NCBI GenBank assembly: GCA_963846495.1
Contig: CAWJWP010000029.1
Location: 1-64,000 of the forward strand
Direction of reading: 5' to 3'
From: DASYQD01 sp963846495
GTDB taxonomy: Bacteria > Acidobacteriota > Thermoanaerobaculia > Multivoradales > JAIOJS01
Length of the DNA stretch: 64,000 nt
The translations under genes and the position numbers were made by a program. Within the stretch, counting starts at the first letter, position 1. Each line of letters opens with the position of its first letter. Under the pieces are notes generated by a model, which saw nothing but the letters and a program-made list of their open reading frames with translations, did not search any database and had not been told where the DNA came from. Positions 53,940 to 62,009 of this stretch are shown piece after piece.

Positions 53940-55303
53940 GATTGGCAGTCGAGCGGCCGGAGCTCGCCCCGCGGCGCGGCGAGACATGACGGTGGGGGCT
54001 CGGCGTCGAAGCTGGTCAAGCGCCCGCCGCCCAAGGCTCGCGCTAGAGCGGCCACGCGAGGGCCGATCGCGTCGCCGATCTCCAGCGGCCCTGGATCCAC
54101 TACCTCCACGGAGTCGGGTCGCGTGCGGCACCGCATGTGGATGCCTTCCGCGGCCACGGAGGCGGGCTCCGCGAGGTCCGCCGGCGTCGCGGCTCGCGGC
54201 ACACGGACCGACCACGAGGGCTGCCCGGCGATGGCCTCCACGAAGCAGCGCTCCAGATGGGAAGGCGACAGGTTGAGGAGGCTCTCGTCCCGCTGCTGGA
54301 CGGCGCGGTTCAAGAGCCGGACCGGAAACTCGGGCCACGCGGCCCCGAGGCCGAGGCCGGACGCATGGCGTGCGTTCACTTCGGTGGCCAGGAAGCCCTC
54401 GGCGGCGACGATGCCATCGAGGCTGAAGATGCCGCGATAGCCAGCGCTCTCCGCCAGCGCCTGTCCCGCCGAACGGGCGCAACGCCTGATCATCTCGTGC
54501 GCGCCCCGCTCGGCGCGCCACCATGTGGAGGAACCGCAGAACACGAACCGCCCGGTCACGTGGTCCTTCAGCGTGACGATCTCGATCGGATCGAACACGG
54601 CGACACCCTGCGCGAGGACCATACCGAGGATGCTGCAAGGGATGCCGCGCTTGAACTCCGCTACCCGGACCTCCGCGCTCGTCTCCCGGGCCCATGCAAG
54701 CGCCGCATCGAGGCCGTCGAGGTCGCGGATCCACCGCAAACGACTCGCCGCCCCCTTCTCTCCAGCGGCTCCGGCGGCGAGGACGATGCCAAAGCCTCCG
54801 TCCAGCCGCACGCAGCGGTCCCGGACCTCTCGGCTCGACGCCGGCAACACCGCCGACCGCGGGGCGGGCACGCCGATCCTGCGCAAGCGCTCGTCGATGC
54901 GGGTCTTGTCCTCCCAGGCTGCCCATTCCGGGCGTCGCCAGCCGTGCACGGGTCTGCCGCACACCTCCGCCACGCGAGTGAACGTGGTGCCGAGCAACCG
55001 CACATCGCCGCCAGGGTCTACGGCGTCGAACCACGTGGCCATCGCCGGAGGAGGATGCGTTAGCAGTGACTCGAAATCCCCTCCTGGCGCGTGTTCGGCA
55101 CAGCAGAACGTGTACGGCATCGGGGGCGCCGAGTCGCGGTCCACGCCCCCGGCGACCGCCAGCCGGACAGCAGCGCCGACGCTCGCCAGCTCGCGGACCA
55201 GCGCGCTCCCGGCGGCATCGAGCCTGGGCGTCAGGAGCCCGGCCTCTCGTCCTTCCCAGATCTTGCAGAGCGCTCGGCGCACCTGGGCCGAGAGTGCGCG
55301 CAC
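53936..55303 (-). CDS. ATP-grasp-like ligase A of the biosynthetic cluster
   Basis: 455 residues, more divergent than ligase B. The ATP-grasp region includes W-E-D-K-T-R-I-D-E-R-L near 140, G-F-G-I-V-L-A-A-G near 182 (in place of the usual K-P-x-x-G-S loop), and T-E-V-N-A-R-H-A-S-G near 340, the metal/phosphate motif. The C terminus has no known domain. The GTG at 55301-55303 follows the radical SAM stop by one base. Two ligases in one operon suggest two amide bonds in the product. Confidence 0.75.
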   Translation of the reverse strand: MRALSAQVRRALCKIWEGREAGLLTPRLDAAGSALVRELASVGAAVRLAVAGGVDRDSAPPMPYTFCCAEHAPGGDFESLLTHPPPAMATWFDAVDPGGDVRLLGTTFTRVAEVCGRPVHGWRRPEWAAWEDKTRIDERLRRIGVPAPRSAVLPASSREVRDRCVRLDGGFGIVLAAGAAGEKGAASRLRWIRDLDGLDAALAWARETSAEVRVAEFKRGIPCSILGMVLAQGVAVFDPIEIVTLKDHVTGRFVFCGSSTWWRAERGAHEMIRRCARSAGQALAESAGYRGIFSLDGIVAAEGFLATEVNARHASGLGLGAAWPEFPVRLLNRAVQQRDESLLNLSPSHLERCFVEAIAGQPSWSVRVPRAATPADLAEPASVAAEGIHMRCRTRPDSVEVVDPGPLEIGDAIGPRVAALARALGGGRLTSFDAEPPPSCLAAPRGELRPLDCQS

Positions 55304-55304
55304 T

Positions 55305-56670
55305 TCACTCGCCCGGGCCGGCGGCGGGCGGGGAATCCGCGCCGAGCCGCGGTCTTTCCCTGACGCGCGGGATGCGGTCCATGACCCGCGTGTCGGCGTC
55401 CATGGGATTGTCGAAGTAGAGCTGGTAGTACTGCTGCTCGATGGCGGGATCGAACAAGCCGTCGATGAAGAGCTGCCGGTTGAACTGAGCGACCGTGCCA
55501 TGCTCCATGGACTCGTCGAGAGCATCGAACGGCGTGAAGACGGTCGGCCGGACGCGAGCGCCGCATTCCAGCACCCGGCGGATCGTATAGCGGGCGCTCT
55601 CCGGCGAGTCGCCGGGCAAGCCCAGGATCACGAAACAGTTCAGCTCGATGCCGTGCGCCTTACACAACGGGGCGAGCCTTTCGAGCTGATGCTCCGCCTC
55701 GCGCTTCAGGGAAGGAAGGCGAGAGGAGGCTGTGGGATCGAGCGTCTCGAGACCGATGCTGACCCGCACGCAGCCGCTTCGCGCCATCAGCGCCAGGGTT
55801 TCCTCGTCCACCAGGGCCGCCGCGGTGACGCACTTCCACGGGTGCAGCACCCCCCGCTCGATCGCCATCGTGTAGAACCTGCGAACCCAGCTTCTGTCGA
55901 GCGTGAAGGTCGGGCAATAGAAAGAATAATATTCGAACGCGTGCCGCCCGAAGGCGTCGACGACGTAGTCCAGCGTGCGCGCCGGCGAGATCCGGCGCTC
56001 CGCCCTGCCCTGCATGACCGGGACGTCGCAGAAATCACATCCCACCGGGTAGCCGCGCGCGATCTCGACGACGAGCTCCTCGCGATCGGGGATTCCGCAG
56101 AACTTCCGCCGGTCGCTCGCGTAGAGCGCGCCGTAGGCGGCGTAGGGTATCTCCGTGATGTCGGGTAAGACCCACTCCTCGGCCGGGACGTAGCGTCCTG
56201 CCCGCCGCGGTGAAAGGTGCCGGCGTGCAGGGTCGACACCCCGGGACATATGAGGTCTCCGCGGCTCGAGGCCAGGAAATCGGCGGCGATCCCGGCCTCG
56301 ACGTCACCGGAGACGACGATCGCGTCCAGGTCGAGCCTCTCGAAGTACCCTGGGATCTGCTTGCTCAGCCGTCCGAATGTCACTAGCCGGCTGGCGGGAC
56401 TCAGCTTGCGGGCATAGCGGAGGAACCGGGGAAAGCCGTCGATGCCGTCGAAGTCGTTCATCATCCAGATGAAGTCAAACCGCTGGACCAGCAGCTCGCA
56501 GATGTCGCGCCAAGTCAGGTTGAGAGCGGCTGCGTCGACGCAGGTGACTTCCAGCCCGGGAAAGGCCTTGCGCATGTAGGCGCCGACCGAGAACACCGGC
56601 AGGTGGTGACTGGCGTTGAAGTAGCTCGGAACGCTGGAGGGATGATGCTGAGCGCTCGCAGTCGGGGCAT
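55305..56670 (-). pseudogene. B12-binding-type radical SAM enzyme (PolH/NikJ-like), two frameshifts, Cys-to-Tyr
   Basis: About 455 residues after correction: an N-terminal cobalamin-binding-like Rossmann domain (F-D-F-I-W-M-M-N-D-F-D-G, L-V-T-F-G-R-L-S), then a radical SAM barrel (G-C-D-F-C-D-V-P, V-R-V-S-I-G-L-E-T-L, F-V-I-L-G-L-P-G-D). PolH and NikJ, of similar type, cyclise enolpyruvyl-UMP to octosyl acid. Indels near 56637 and 56205 split the gene. The cluster motif reads R-G-Y-P-V-G-C-D-F-C: the first Cys of C-x3-C-x2-C is Tyr (TAC at 56049-56051), one base from TGC. If real, the enzyme cannot hold its 4Fe-4S cluster. The ATG overlaps the upstream stop (TGATG). Confidence 0.8.
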
Positions 56671-57374
56671 CACGTGGTCCTCAGCAGCCGGCGGCGCACC
56701 GCTCGCCGGAGTGAATCCGTCACGCCGATGGCGGACAGGTAGTTGGCGAGCCCGCGGCAGCCGCCTGCGGCCTCGAAGTGGCGCGAGAACGTCGCAGGAT
56801 CCGGAAGCACCGTGCGCAGGTACGTCTCCCGGTCCATGTTGCGTCTCGTCGAGCCTGGGCTCAACACAGCGGTATTTTCCTCGAGGTGCCGGGCAGTTTC
56901 GAGATAGTCGCTCTCGATCGAGCGCCGACCGAGCCCGAGCGCCGACAGCACGAGCGCCGAGGCGACGCCGGTCCGGTCCTTGCCGAGCGCGCAGCCGAAG
57001 GCGAGGGGATACCGGTCCTCCGCCAGCATCTCGAAGAAGGCGAGGAACGACGGCGCGCCGTTGGCGAGGATGGTGCCCCAGGAATCGGCACGCTCTTCGC
57101 CGGGTATGACGGCCTCCGGATAGCCGGCAATGGGCAGGTTGACCCATGCGATCCCGAGCGCACGCAACATCGCGGGCTCATCCGACGACCGGATCTCCTC
57201 TGGCGTGCGGAAGTCGACGAAGAGGCGTACGCCGAGCCGCGACACCAACAAATCGCCGTGCTCCGGCGTGAGGCCGGCGAGGCTCCCGCTGCGGTACAGC
57301 AGGCCGGCTCGCAGGAGGCCGTACTCGGCGGCGGCCGCGGCGAGTGGCCGGAAGTTGACCGCCGAGCCGATCAC
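56670..57374 (-). CDS. tyrosine-phosphatase-like enzyme (PolJ/NikL-type)
   Basis: 234 residues of the Tyr-phosphatase-3 group: N-F-R-P-L at the start, G-L-L-Y-R-S-G near 25, D-F-R-T-P-E-E near 55, and the P-loop F-G-C-A-L-G-K-D-R-T-G (Cys128, Arg134). In the polyoxin and nikkomycin pathways a phosphatase of this family removes a cryptic phosphate from a nucleoside intermediate, and the operon context supports that role over protein dephosphorylation. The GTG at 57372-57374 overlaps the upstream stop by GTGA. Confidence 0.85.
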   Translation of the reverse strand: MIGSAVNFRPLAAAAAEYGLLRAGLLYRSGSLAGLTPEHGDLLVSRLGVRLFVDFRTPEEIRSSDEPAMLRALGIAWVNLPIAGYPEAVIPGEERADSWGTILANGAPSFLAFFEMLAEDRYPLAFGCALGKDRTGVASALVLSALGLGRRSIESDYLETARHLEENTAVLSPGSTRRNMDRETYLRTVLPDPATFSRHFEAAGGCRGLANYLSAIGVTDSLRRAVRRRLLRTT

Positions 57375-57973
57375 GGCGCCAACGCTTCCGAGCCGCTCTG
57401 CAATGGGCGCCGCCGCACGAGCGCGTCGGAGGCGCGGAGAATCCACACCCGCTCGGCCGGGAGCTGCCGGAGCTCCGCCAGGAGGAGCGGGCGGACCCGG
57501 CGGCGAAACGTCGCTACGAACCACAAGAACCGTAGGCTGAGCCACAGCCGCCCGGCGGGCCGGCGCTCCCCCCGAACCTTGATCGGCAGGGACTCCGTTT
57601 CCCCTAGCGCCTGCTGGAACGCGCGCCGGACGACCCGCCGCAGGCAGGTAACCGTCGGCAGGTCCAGATAGATCACCAGCTGCGCGCGCGGGAAGCGGAT
57701 GGACCGGGACTCGTGGTAGTTCCCGTCGAGGATCCATTCCGCCGTCGCGACGATCCGCCGCAGGGTGTCGTCCCATCGGTCGCGCGGCGTCCGGATCCAG
57801 CCGGGGCCCCAGTAGAGGTCGTCGAGGTGGAACAGGGGCAGCTTGAGGTGAGCGGCGAGCCGCCGGGCCAGGACCGTCTTGCCGCTGCCGGGCGACCCCA
57901 GGACGAGGATCCGACGCGGCCCGTCGCCGAATCCCGGGGTGCGGAGACGCGAGCAGTCGGGAGCGCGGCCCAT
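57371..57973 (-). CDS. P-loop kinase (adenylate-kinase/FlaR-like), candidate nucleotide 2'-kinase
   Basis: 200 residues. Walker A G-S-P-G-S-G-K-T (26-33), then L-F-H-L-D-D-L-Y-W-G-P-G-W near 48, W-I-L-D-G-N-Y near 82 and the L-V-I-Y-L-D-L-P strand near 100. This pattern is shared with 'topology modulation' small-molecule kinases. Lying between the enolpyruvyl transferase and the phosphatase genes, it is a candidate for the transient (cryptic) phosphorylation step reported for peptidyl nucleosides. That role is inferred from context. The ATG overlaps the upstream stop (TGATG). Confidence 0.8.
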   Translation of the reverse strand: MGRAPDCSRLRTPGFGDGPRRILVLGSPGSGKTVLARRLAAHLKLPLFHLDDLYWGPGWIRTPRDRWDDTLRRIVATAEWILDGNYHESRSIRFPRAQLVIYLDLPTVTCLRRVVRRAFQQALGETESLPIKVRGERRPAGRLWLSLRFLWFVATFRRRVRPLLLAELRQLPAERVWILRASDALVRRRPLQSGSEALAP

Positions 57974-59295
57974 CAGACCAGCTCGATGTCCGCCCCGAGG
58001 CGAATCAAGTCCTCGATGAGGCGAGGGTAACCGCGATCCAGTTGGGCGATGTCCTCGATCTCGGTCCGTCCATCCACAGAGAGCGCCGCCAGCAGCAACG
58101 TCGCGGCGGCGCGGACGTCGGTCGCGCGGAGAGTCTGGTCGGCGCGCGTGGGGACGCCCGGATGTACGCGGATCGCCCCGTCGAGCATCTCGATGCGGGC
58201 CCCCAGCTTCAGCAGCTCCCGTGCATACCTGAACCGCTCGCGAAAGACCCGGTTGAGGATCACCCCCGAGGAGTCGGCGCGCAAGAGGAGCAGCGCGAAC
58301 AGCGGCTGGTGGTCGGTGAGGAAACCATAGTTCCGCACCTCGATGTCCACGGCGGCGAGGCTCGCCGCCACACCGACGTGGAGGGTGTCCTCCCGCCAGG
58401 TGAGCGGGGCCCCCATGCGCTGCAGATAAGTGACCTCCTCGTACAGCGTCCGCTCTGCGAGCTCTCGCCCCAGCCCGCGGATGCTGAGCGGGATGCCATG
58501 GTAGAGGGCGCACACGAGCCAGGTCATCGCGACCGAGATGTCGGGGATCAGCGTGAAGCTGGCCTCGCGAGCCAGGGCTCCCCGGCGGATCACGATCTCG
58601 CGGTGCGAGGTCACGACCGAGAAGCCGCAAGCCGCTGCGAAATCGAGCAGCGGCAGCACGCTGTAGGAGAGAAGGAGCGGGTTCAAGATGCGGGATTCCC
58701 CTTCGGCCGCCGCAAGCGCACAGAGGATCGCCATCTTGGTCGCGCTGGAGATGAGCGGCCCGGAGGGCCGGTCGGGCCGATCGGAATATACGAGAATGTC
58801 GATCACCGAGGGCGTTAGCCCGGAGGTCCGTCCATGGACCACACCGTTGCTCTCGGCGACTTCGGCTCCGAAGCGGCGGAGGATCTCGTAGAGGTGCCGT
58901 ACCGGCCTCGGCTCCTGGTTTCCCGAGGCGAAGAGCTGACAGCCGCCGGAGCCGCCGAAGCGACAGGTGCCGACGCGGCCGAGCAGGCCGGGGAGCAGGT
59001 ACACCGAGCCGCGGATCCGCGCGCTGAGCGAGTCAGGGATCTCGGCGAAACGGATGTCCCTGGTGTCGATCGTGAACACGTCGCCCGTGTCGACGATGCT
59101 CGCACCGCTCAGTTGGAGGATCTGCTGGAGCACCGCGGTGTCGAGGACCCTGGCTGCGTTGGCGAGCGACACCTTGCCGCCCAGCGAAAGCGAAGCGCCG
59201 AGCAGGACGGGCATGAGGTGCTTGTAGCCGGGAAGCAGCACCTCGACGTCGCTGCCGTCAAGCCTGCAAGGACCACGGACGAGCGCGCGGTTCAT
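57973..59295 (-). CDS. MurA-like enolpyruvyl transferase (PolA/NikO-like)
   Basis: 440 residues with the EPSP-synthase/MurA fold. Residues equivalent to the MurA site are seen: Lys25 in P-G-Y-K-H, Cys119 in G-G-S-G-G-C-Q-L, and T-D-H-Q at 327-330 (catalytic Asp). It differs strongly from housekeeping MurA (G-Y-K-H instead of G-x-K-N). In nikkomycin and polyoxin biosynthesis the paralogue NikO/PolA adds enolpyruvate to the 3'-OH of UMP; the surrounding genes favour this over cell-wall synthesis. Ten bases separate it from the aminotransferase stop, and it overlaps the kinase start. Confidence 0.87.
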   Translation of the reverse strand: MNRALVRGPCRLDGSDVEVLLPGYKHLMPVLLGASLSLGGKVSLANAARVLDTAVLQQILQLSGASIVDTGDVFTIDTRDIRFAEIPDSLSARIRGSVYLLPGLLGRVGTCRFGGSGGCQLFASGNQEPRPVRHLYEILRRFGAEVAESNGVVHGRTSGLTPSVIDILVYSDRPDRPSGPLISSATKMAILCALAAAEGESRILNPLLLSYSVLPLLDFAAACGFSVVTSHREIVIRRGALAREASFTLIPDISVAMTWLVCALYHGIPLSIRGLGRELAERTLYEEVTYLQRMGAPLTWREDTLHVGVAASLAAVDIEVRNYGFLTDHQPLFALLLLRADSSGVILNRVFRERFRYARELLKLGARIEMLDGAIRVHPGVPTRADQTLRATDVRAAATLLLAALSVDGRTEIEDIAQLDRGYPRLIEDLIRLGADIELV

Positions 59296-59305
59296 CGGCC
59301 CGGGC

Positions 59306-60378
59306 TCACGCTCCGGCCAGCACAGCGAGGAGCCAGCGTGTCGTTTCGTGGTCGCCGACCGTGATTCGGACGCAGCTTTCGAGACCGGGGAACGCGCACA
59401 GGTGCCGGACCCTCACTCCCCTGGCGCGCAGTCGCTCGTCGAGGCGTGCGGCCCCGTCCGGGTCGCCACGTCGGCGACCACGAAGTTGGCGTGCCGTCTA
59501 GGAAGACCAGCTCGGGAACAGCTCGGCGAGTCCCTGACGGAGCTCCCGGCGGCTGTCGACGATCTCCTGATGGATCCTCGCGAACTCAGGGGAGTGATCC
59601 AGACAGTGGTCCAGGAAGCGTAGGGTCAGGGCGGACAGCGTCGACCGACGTTGAGCCTGCGAAGCAGGCCCAGCAGGCGGGGTGAGCCGGCGATCATCCC
59701 GCAGCGTAGACCGGCGAAACCGAACGACTTCGAGAACGTGCGGACGATAAGCAGGTTGTCGGCGCTGCTCGCGAGATGGGTGTAGTCGAAGGCGTTGAAC
59801 GATACGTAGGCCGCGTCGAGGAGGACGAGGTGGCCCTGCTCCGCTGCGCGGTCGAGGAGAGCTTCGAGAGCTGGCCGCGAGAGCGATGCGCCGGTGATCC
59901 CGTTGGGGACCGTCAGGACCACGAGGGCGCAGGCGGTCTCGCGCATGCACTGCTCGAGACCGCGGACGAACTCCGCCTCGCCGGATCGGTGGGCGACTTC
60001 CCTCACCGGAAGGTCGAAAAGCTGAGGGTAATTGTAATAGCCGACGTAGTTCGGTTCCTGACGGATTACGCTCCGCAAGCCCGGCCCAAAGGCGAGGAAG
60101 ATGTTCTTGATGGCGTCTTCCGACCCGGCGCTCAGCAGCACGGCCTCCGCCGGCAAGCCGAAGAACGCGGCGACGCGGCGCTCGCCGGGCTCCGGGCACG
60201 GGTACTGATGGATCTCGGCCCATGGGGAGGTGTCGGCAAAGTCGCGGACGAGCCGGCCGAAGGCCGGATGGATCAGGACGTTGTTCGCGAGGTTGTGCGT
60301 GCCGCCGTAGTCGGTCCGCCGATAGACCTTGAGCCCTTGCAGCCGTGCCGAGCAGTACGTCGCGAGGTCAAGCGCCAT
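59306..60378 (-). pseudogene. HisC-type PLP aminotransferase (PolI/NikK-like), C terminus with about four frameshifts
   Basis: Fold type I aminotransferase of about 357 residues. G-S-E-D-A-I near 87, E-P-N-Y-V near 108, V-L-L-D-A-A-Y near 187, and the PLP lysine in T-F-S-K-S-F-G (Lys217). From about 59640 on, the remaining homology (T-L-S-A-L-T-L-R-F-L, L-R-A-R-G-V-R-V-R-H-L, R-I-T-V-G-D-H-E) is recovered only by correcting indels near 59640, 59513, 59487 and 59465. First gene of the minus-strand operon. In the nucleoside pathway it would convert the C-5' carbonyl to the amine. Clustered indels could mean real decay or a poorly polished stretch. Confidence 0.82.
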
Positions 60379-60529
60379 CGCGCAGGTCCACCGAGCACAG
60401 CGCCGATATGTGCTTCAACACGTTCTCGACCTCGGAACAGGCCCCAGCCGCGGGGAACAGCTAGAGTAGAGCTATCCTGATTCGCTGTAGAGCTATCCTG
60501 ATGATTCGAATGCTATCGTAGCAATCAAA
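60379..60529. promoter_or_regulatory. divergent promoter region with 21-bp-spaced direct repeats and a palindrome
   Basis: Between the two halves of the biosynthetic cluster. GTAGAGCTATCCTGA occurs at 60466-60480 and again at 60487-60501, a period of exactly 21 bp (two helix turns). An inverted repeat TGCTA-TCG-TAGCA follows at 60511-60523, just before the methyltransferase start. The stretch is AT-rich compared with its surroundings. It is a good candidate operator for a cluster-specific regulator acting on both transcription units. Confidence 0.65.
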
Positions 60530-61309
60530 ATGGAGGGCGACAAGGAGGTGCGGCTGGCCTGGGACCGCCTGTCGGTTTGGTGGGACCTGACCTTCGGCGA
60601 CGCCGATCCGTTCCATCTCCAACTGGTATATCCATTCCTGGACGAATGCCTGGCGCTGGCGCCCGGCCAGAGGCTGCTGGACCTGGCTTGCGGCAACGGC
60701 GCCCTGGCGCGGCGCTTCGCCCGGCACGGCGTTCGCGTGACGGCAGTCGACTTCTCGCGCGGCTTCCTCGATATCGCGGCCGGGAAAAGCGCCGAGCTCG
60801 ACGGCATCGAGTTTCTCGAGCTGGACCTTACCGATCCCGACGACCTCGCCAGGCTCCCGGAGCACGCGTTCGACGCGGCGGTGTGCTCCATGGCCCTACA
60901 CGACATGGAGCGGATCGAGCCGCTCCTCTGCGCGCTGCCGCGAGCGCTCACGGCCAACGGGAAGTTCGCCTGCGCGATCCCGCATCCTCATTTCAACTCG
61001 ACCCCGCAGATGAGCGTTCTGCGCGAGGACGATTACTCGCAGCCTGCCATGGTGACGACGTACTCCCTCCGCATCCGGGACTACCTGAGCCTGGCCGCCT
61101 TCGTACACCGGGTCAAGGACGAGCAGCCGCTGCCCCATTGCAACTTCCACCGGCCGCTCCAGTCCATCCTGCCGAGCTGCTTCGCCGCGGGATTCCGTAT
61201 GGAGGCCTACTATGAGCCGTCCGGGGCGCTCCTGCCGGAGGATTCGCCGAGCATCTGGAAGAAGCTGCCGGGCATCCCGCCGGTGTTAATCATGTCGTTT
61301 TCTCTTTGA
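60530..61309 (+). CDS. class I SAM-dependent methyltransferase
   Basis: 259 residues. SAM motif L-L-D-L-A-C-G-N-G-A-L near 48, V-T-A-V-D-F-S near 68, and A-A-V-C-S-M-A-L-H-D-M near 113. The middle and C-terminal parts carry the acceptor site and resemble small-molecule O- or N-methyltransferases. The ATG at 60530 lies right after the palindrome; a GTG at 60548 with GGAGG upstream is an alternative start. First gene of the plus-strand half of the cluster. Confidence 0.88.
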   Translation: MEGDKEVRLAWDRLSVWWDLTFGDADPFHLQLVYPFLDECLALAPGQRLLDLACGNGALARRFARHGVRVTAVDFSRGFLDIAAGKSAELDGIEFLELDLTDPDDLARLPEHAFDAAVCSMALHDMERIEPLLCALPRALTANGKFACAIPHPHFNSTPQMSVLREDDYSQPAMVTTYSLRIRDYLSLAAFVHRVKDEQPLPHCNFHRPLQSILPSCFAAGFRMEAYYEPSGALLPEDSPSIWKKLPGIPPVLIMSFSL

Positions 61310-61324
61310 CATGGAGATGCCGCC

Positions 61325-61999
61325 ATGATCCGTTACGAATCGATCGCAACCCAAGTCCTCCACTCCGAGCCCTACACCTGGGGCGTGGTGCAGGACGTCA
61401 TTCCGCCTTCCATCCACGCGCAGCTTGCCGACGAGTTCCCGGACCGTGGCTACAAGCACCTGCGGCGGCAGGCCGGCAGCGATAAGCGTTACGAGGCATG
61501 GTTCCGGTCGGTCCGGGAGACCTCGCACAGCGCGGCGGACGTCCAGGGCATGACTCCCCTCTGGATGCAGCTCATCGCCGACATCTCGTCGGAGCCTTAC
61601 CGGGCCGCCGTCAGCCAGGCCTCCGGCCTCGACCTGACGGACCATCGCCTCGAGATCTCGCTGTGGCGATACTCCGGATCCCATTTCCTTTCGCCGCACA
61701 CGGACATCCACAGCAAGCGGGTCACGCACCTAATCTACTTCAACGACGGATGGGACCGGACGTGGGGCGGTTGCCTGCGCATCCTCAACTCGACCGACGT
61801 CAACGACGTCGCCGAGGAGATTCCGCCTTCCTTTGCTGAGTCGGTGCTTCTCGTGCGGTCGGATCGCTCCTGGCACGCGGTCAGCCAAGTGGCGGTCGAC
61901 AGGAACGAAGTCCGGCGGGTGCTGCAGATCAGCTTCTGGAGCGAGGTACCGGTCCAGGGGGCCGCCATCCCCGGCCTTGAGGTCATCGCCTCCCGCTGA
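61325..61999 (+). CDS. 2OG-Fe(II) dioxygenase
   Basis: 224 residues of the 2-oxoglutarate/Fe(II) family. Iron ligands: His125 and Asp127 in S-P-H-T-D-I-H, and His184 in W-H-A-V; Arg197/198 binds 2-oxoglutarate. The fold resembles prolyl-hydroxylase-like small-molecule oxygenases. It could oxidise or hydroxylate the nucleoside sugar (a PolD/NikI-like step) or an amino-acid building block. It follows the methyltransferase by 15 bp and probably overlaps the next gene's leader. Confidence 0.88.
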   Translation: MIRYESIATQVLHSEPYTWGVVQDVIPPSIHAQLADEFPDRGYKHLRRQAGSDKRYEAWFRSVRETSHSAADVQGMTPLWMQLIADISSEPYRAAVSQASGLDLTDHRLEISLWRYSGSHFLSPHTDIHSKRVTHLIYFNDGWDRTWGGCLRILNSTDVNDVAEEIPPSFAESVLLVRSDRSWHAVSQVAVDRNEVRRVLQISFWSEVPVQGAAIPGLEVIASR

Positions 62000-62009
62000 G
62001 CGCTTGCGG

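Noticed and set aside
57973..59295. Enolpyruvyl transferase considered as the housekeeping MurA
   Set aside because: It is divergent at the Lys-Asn motif and embedded in a coupled biosynthetic operon with kinase, phosphatase and radical SAM genes.
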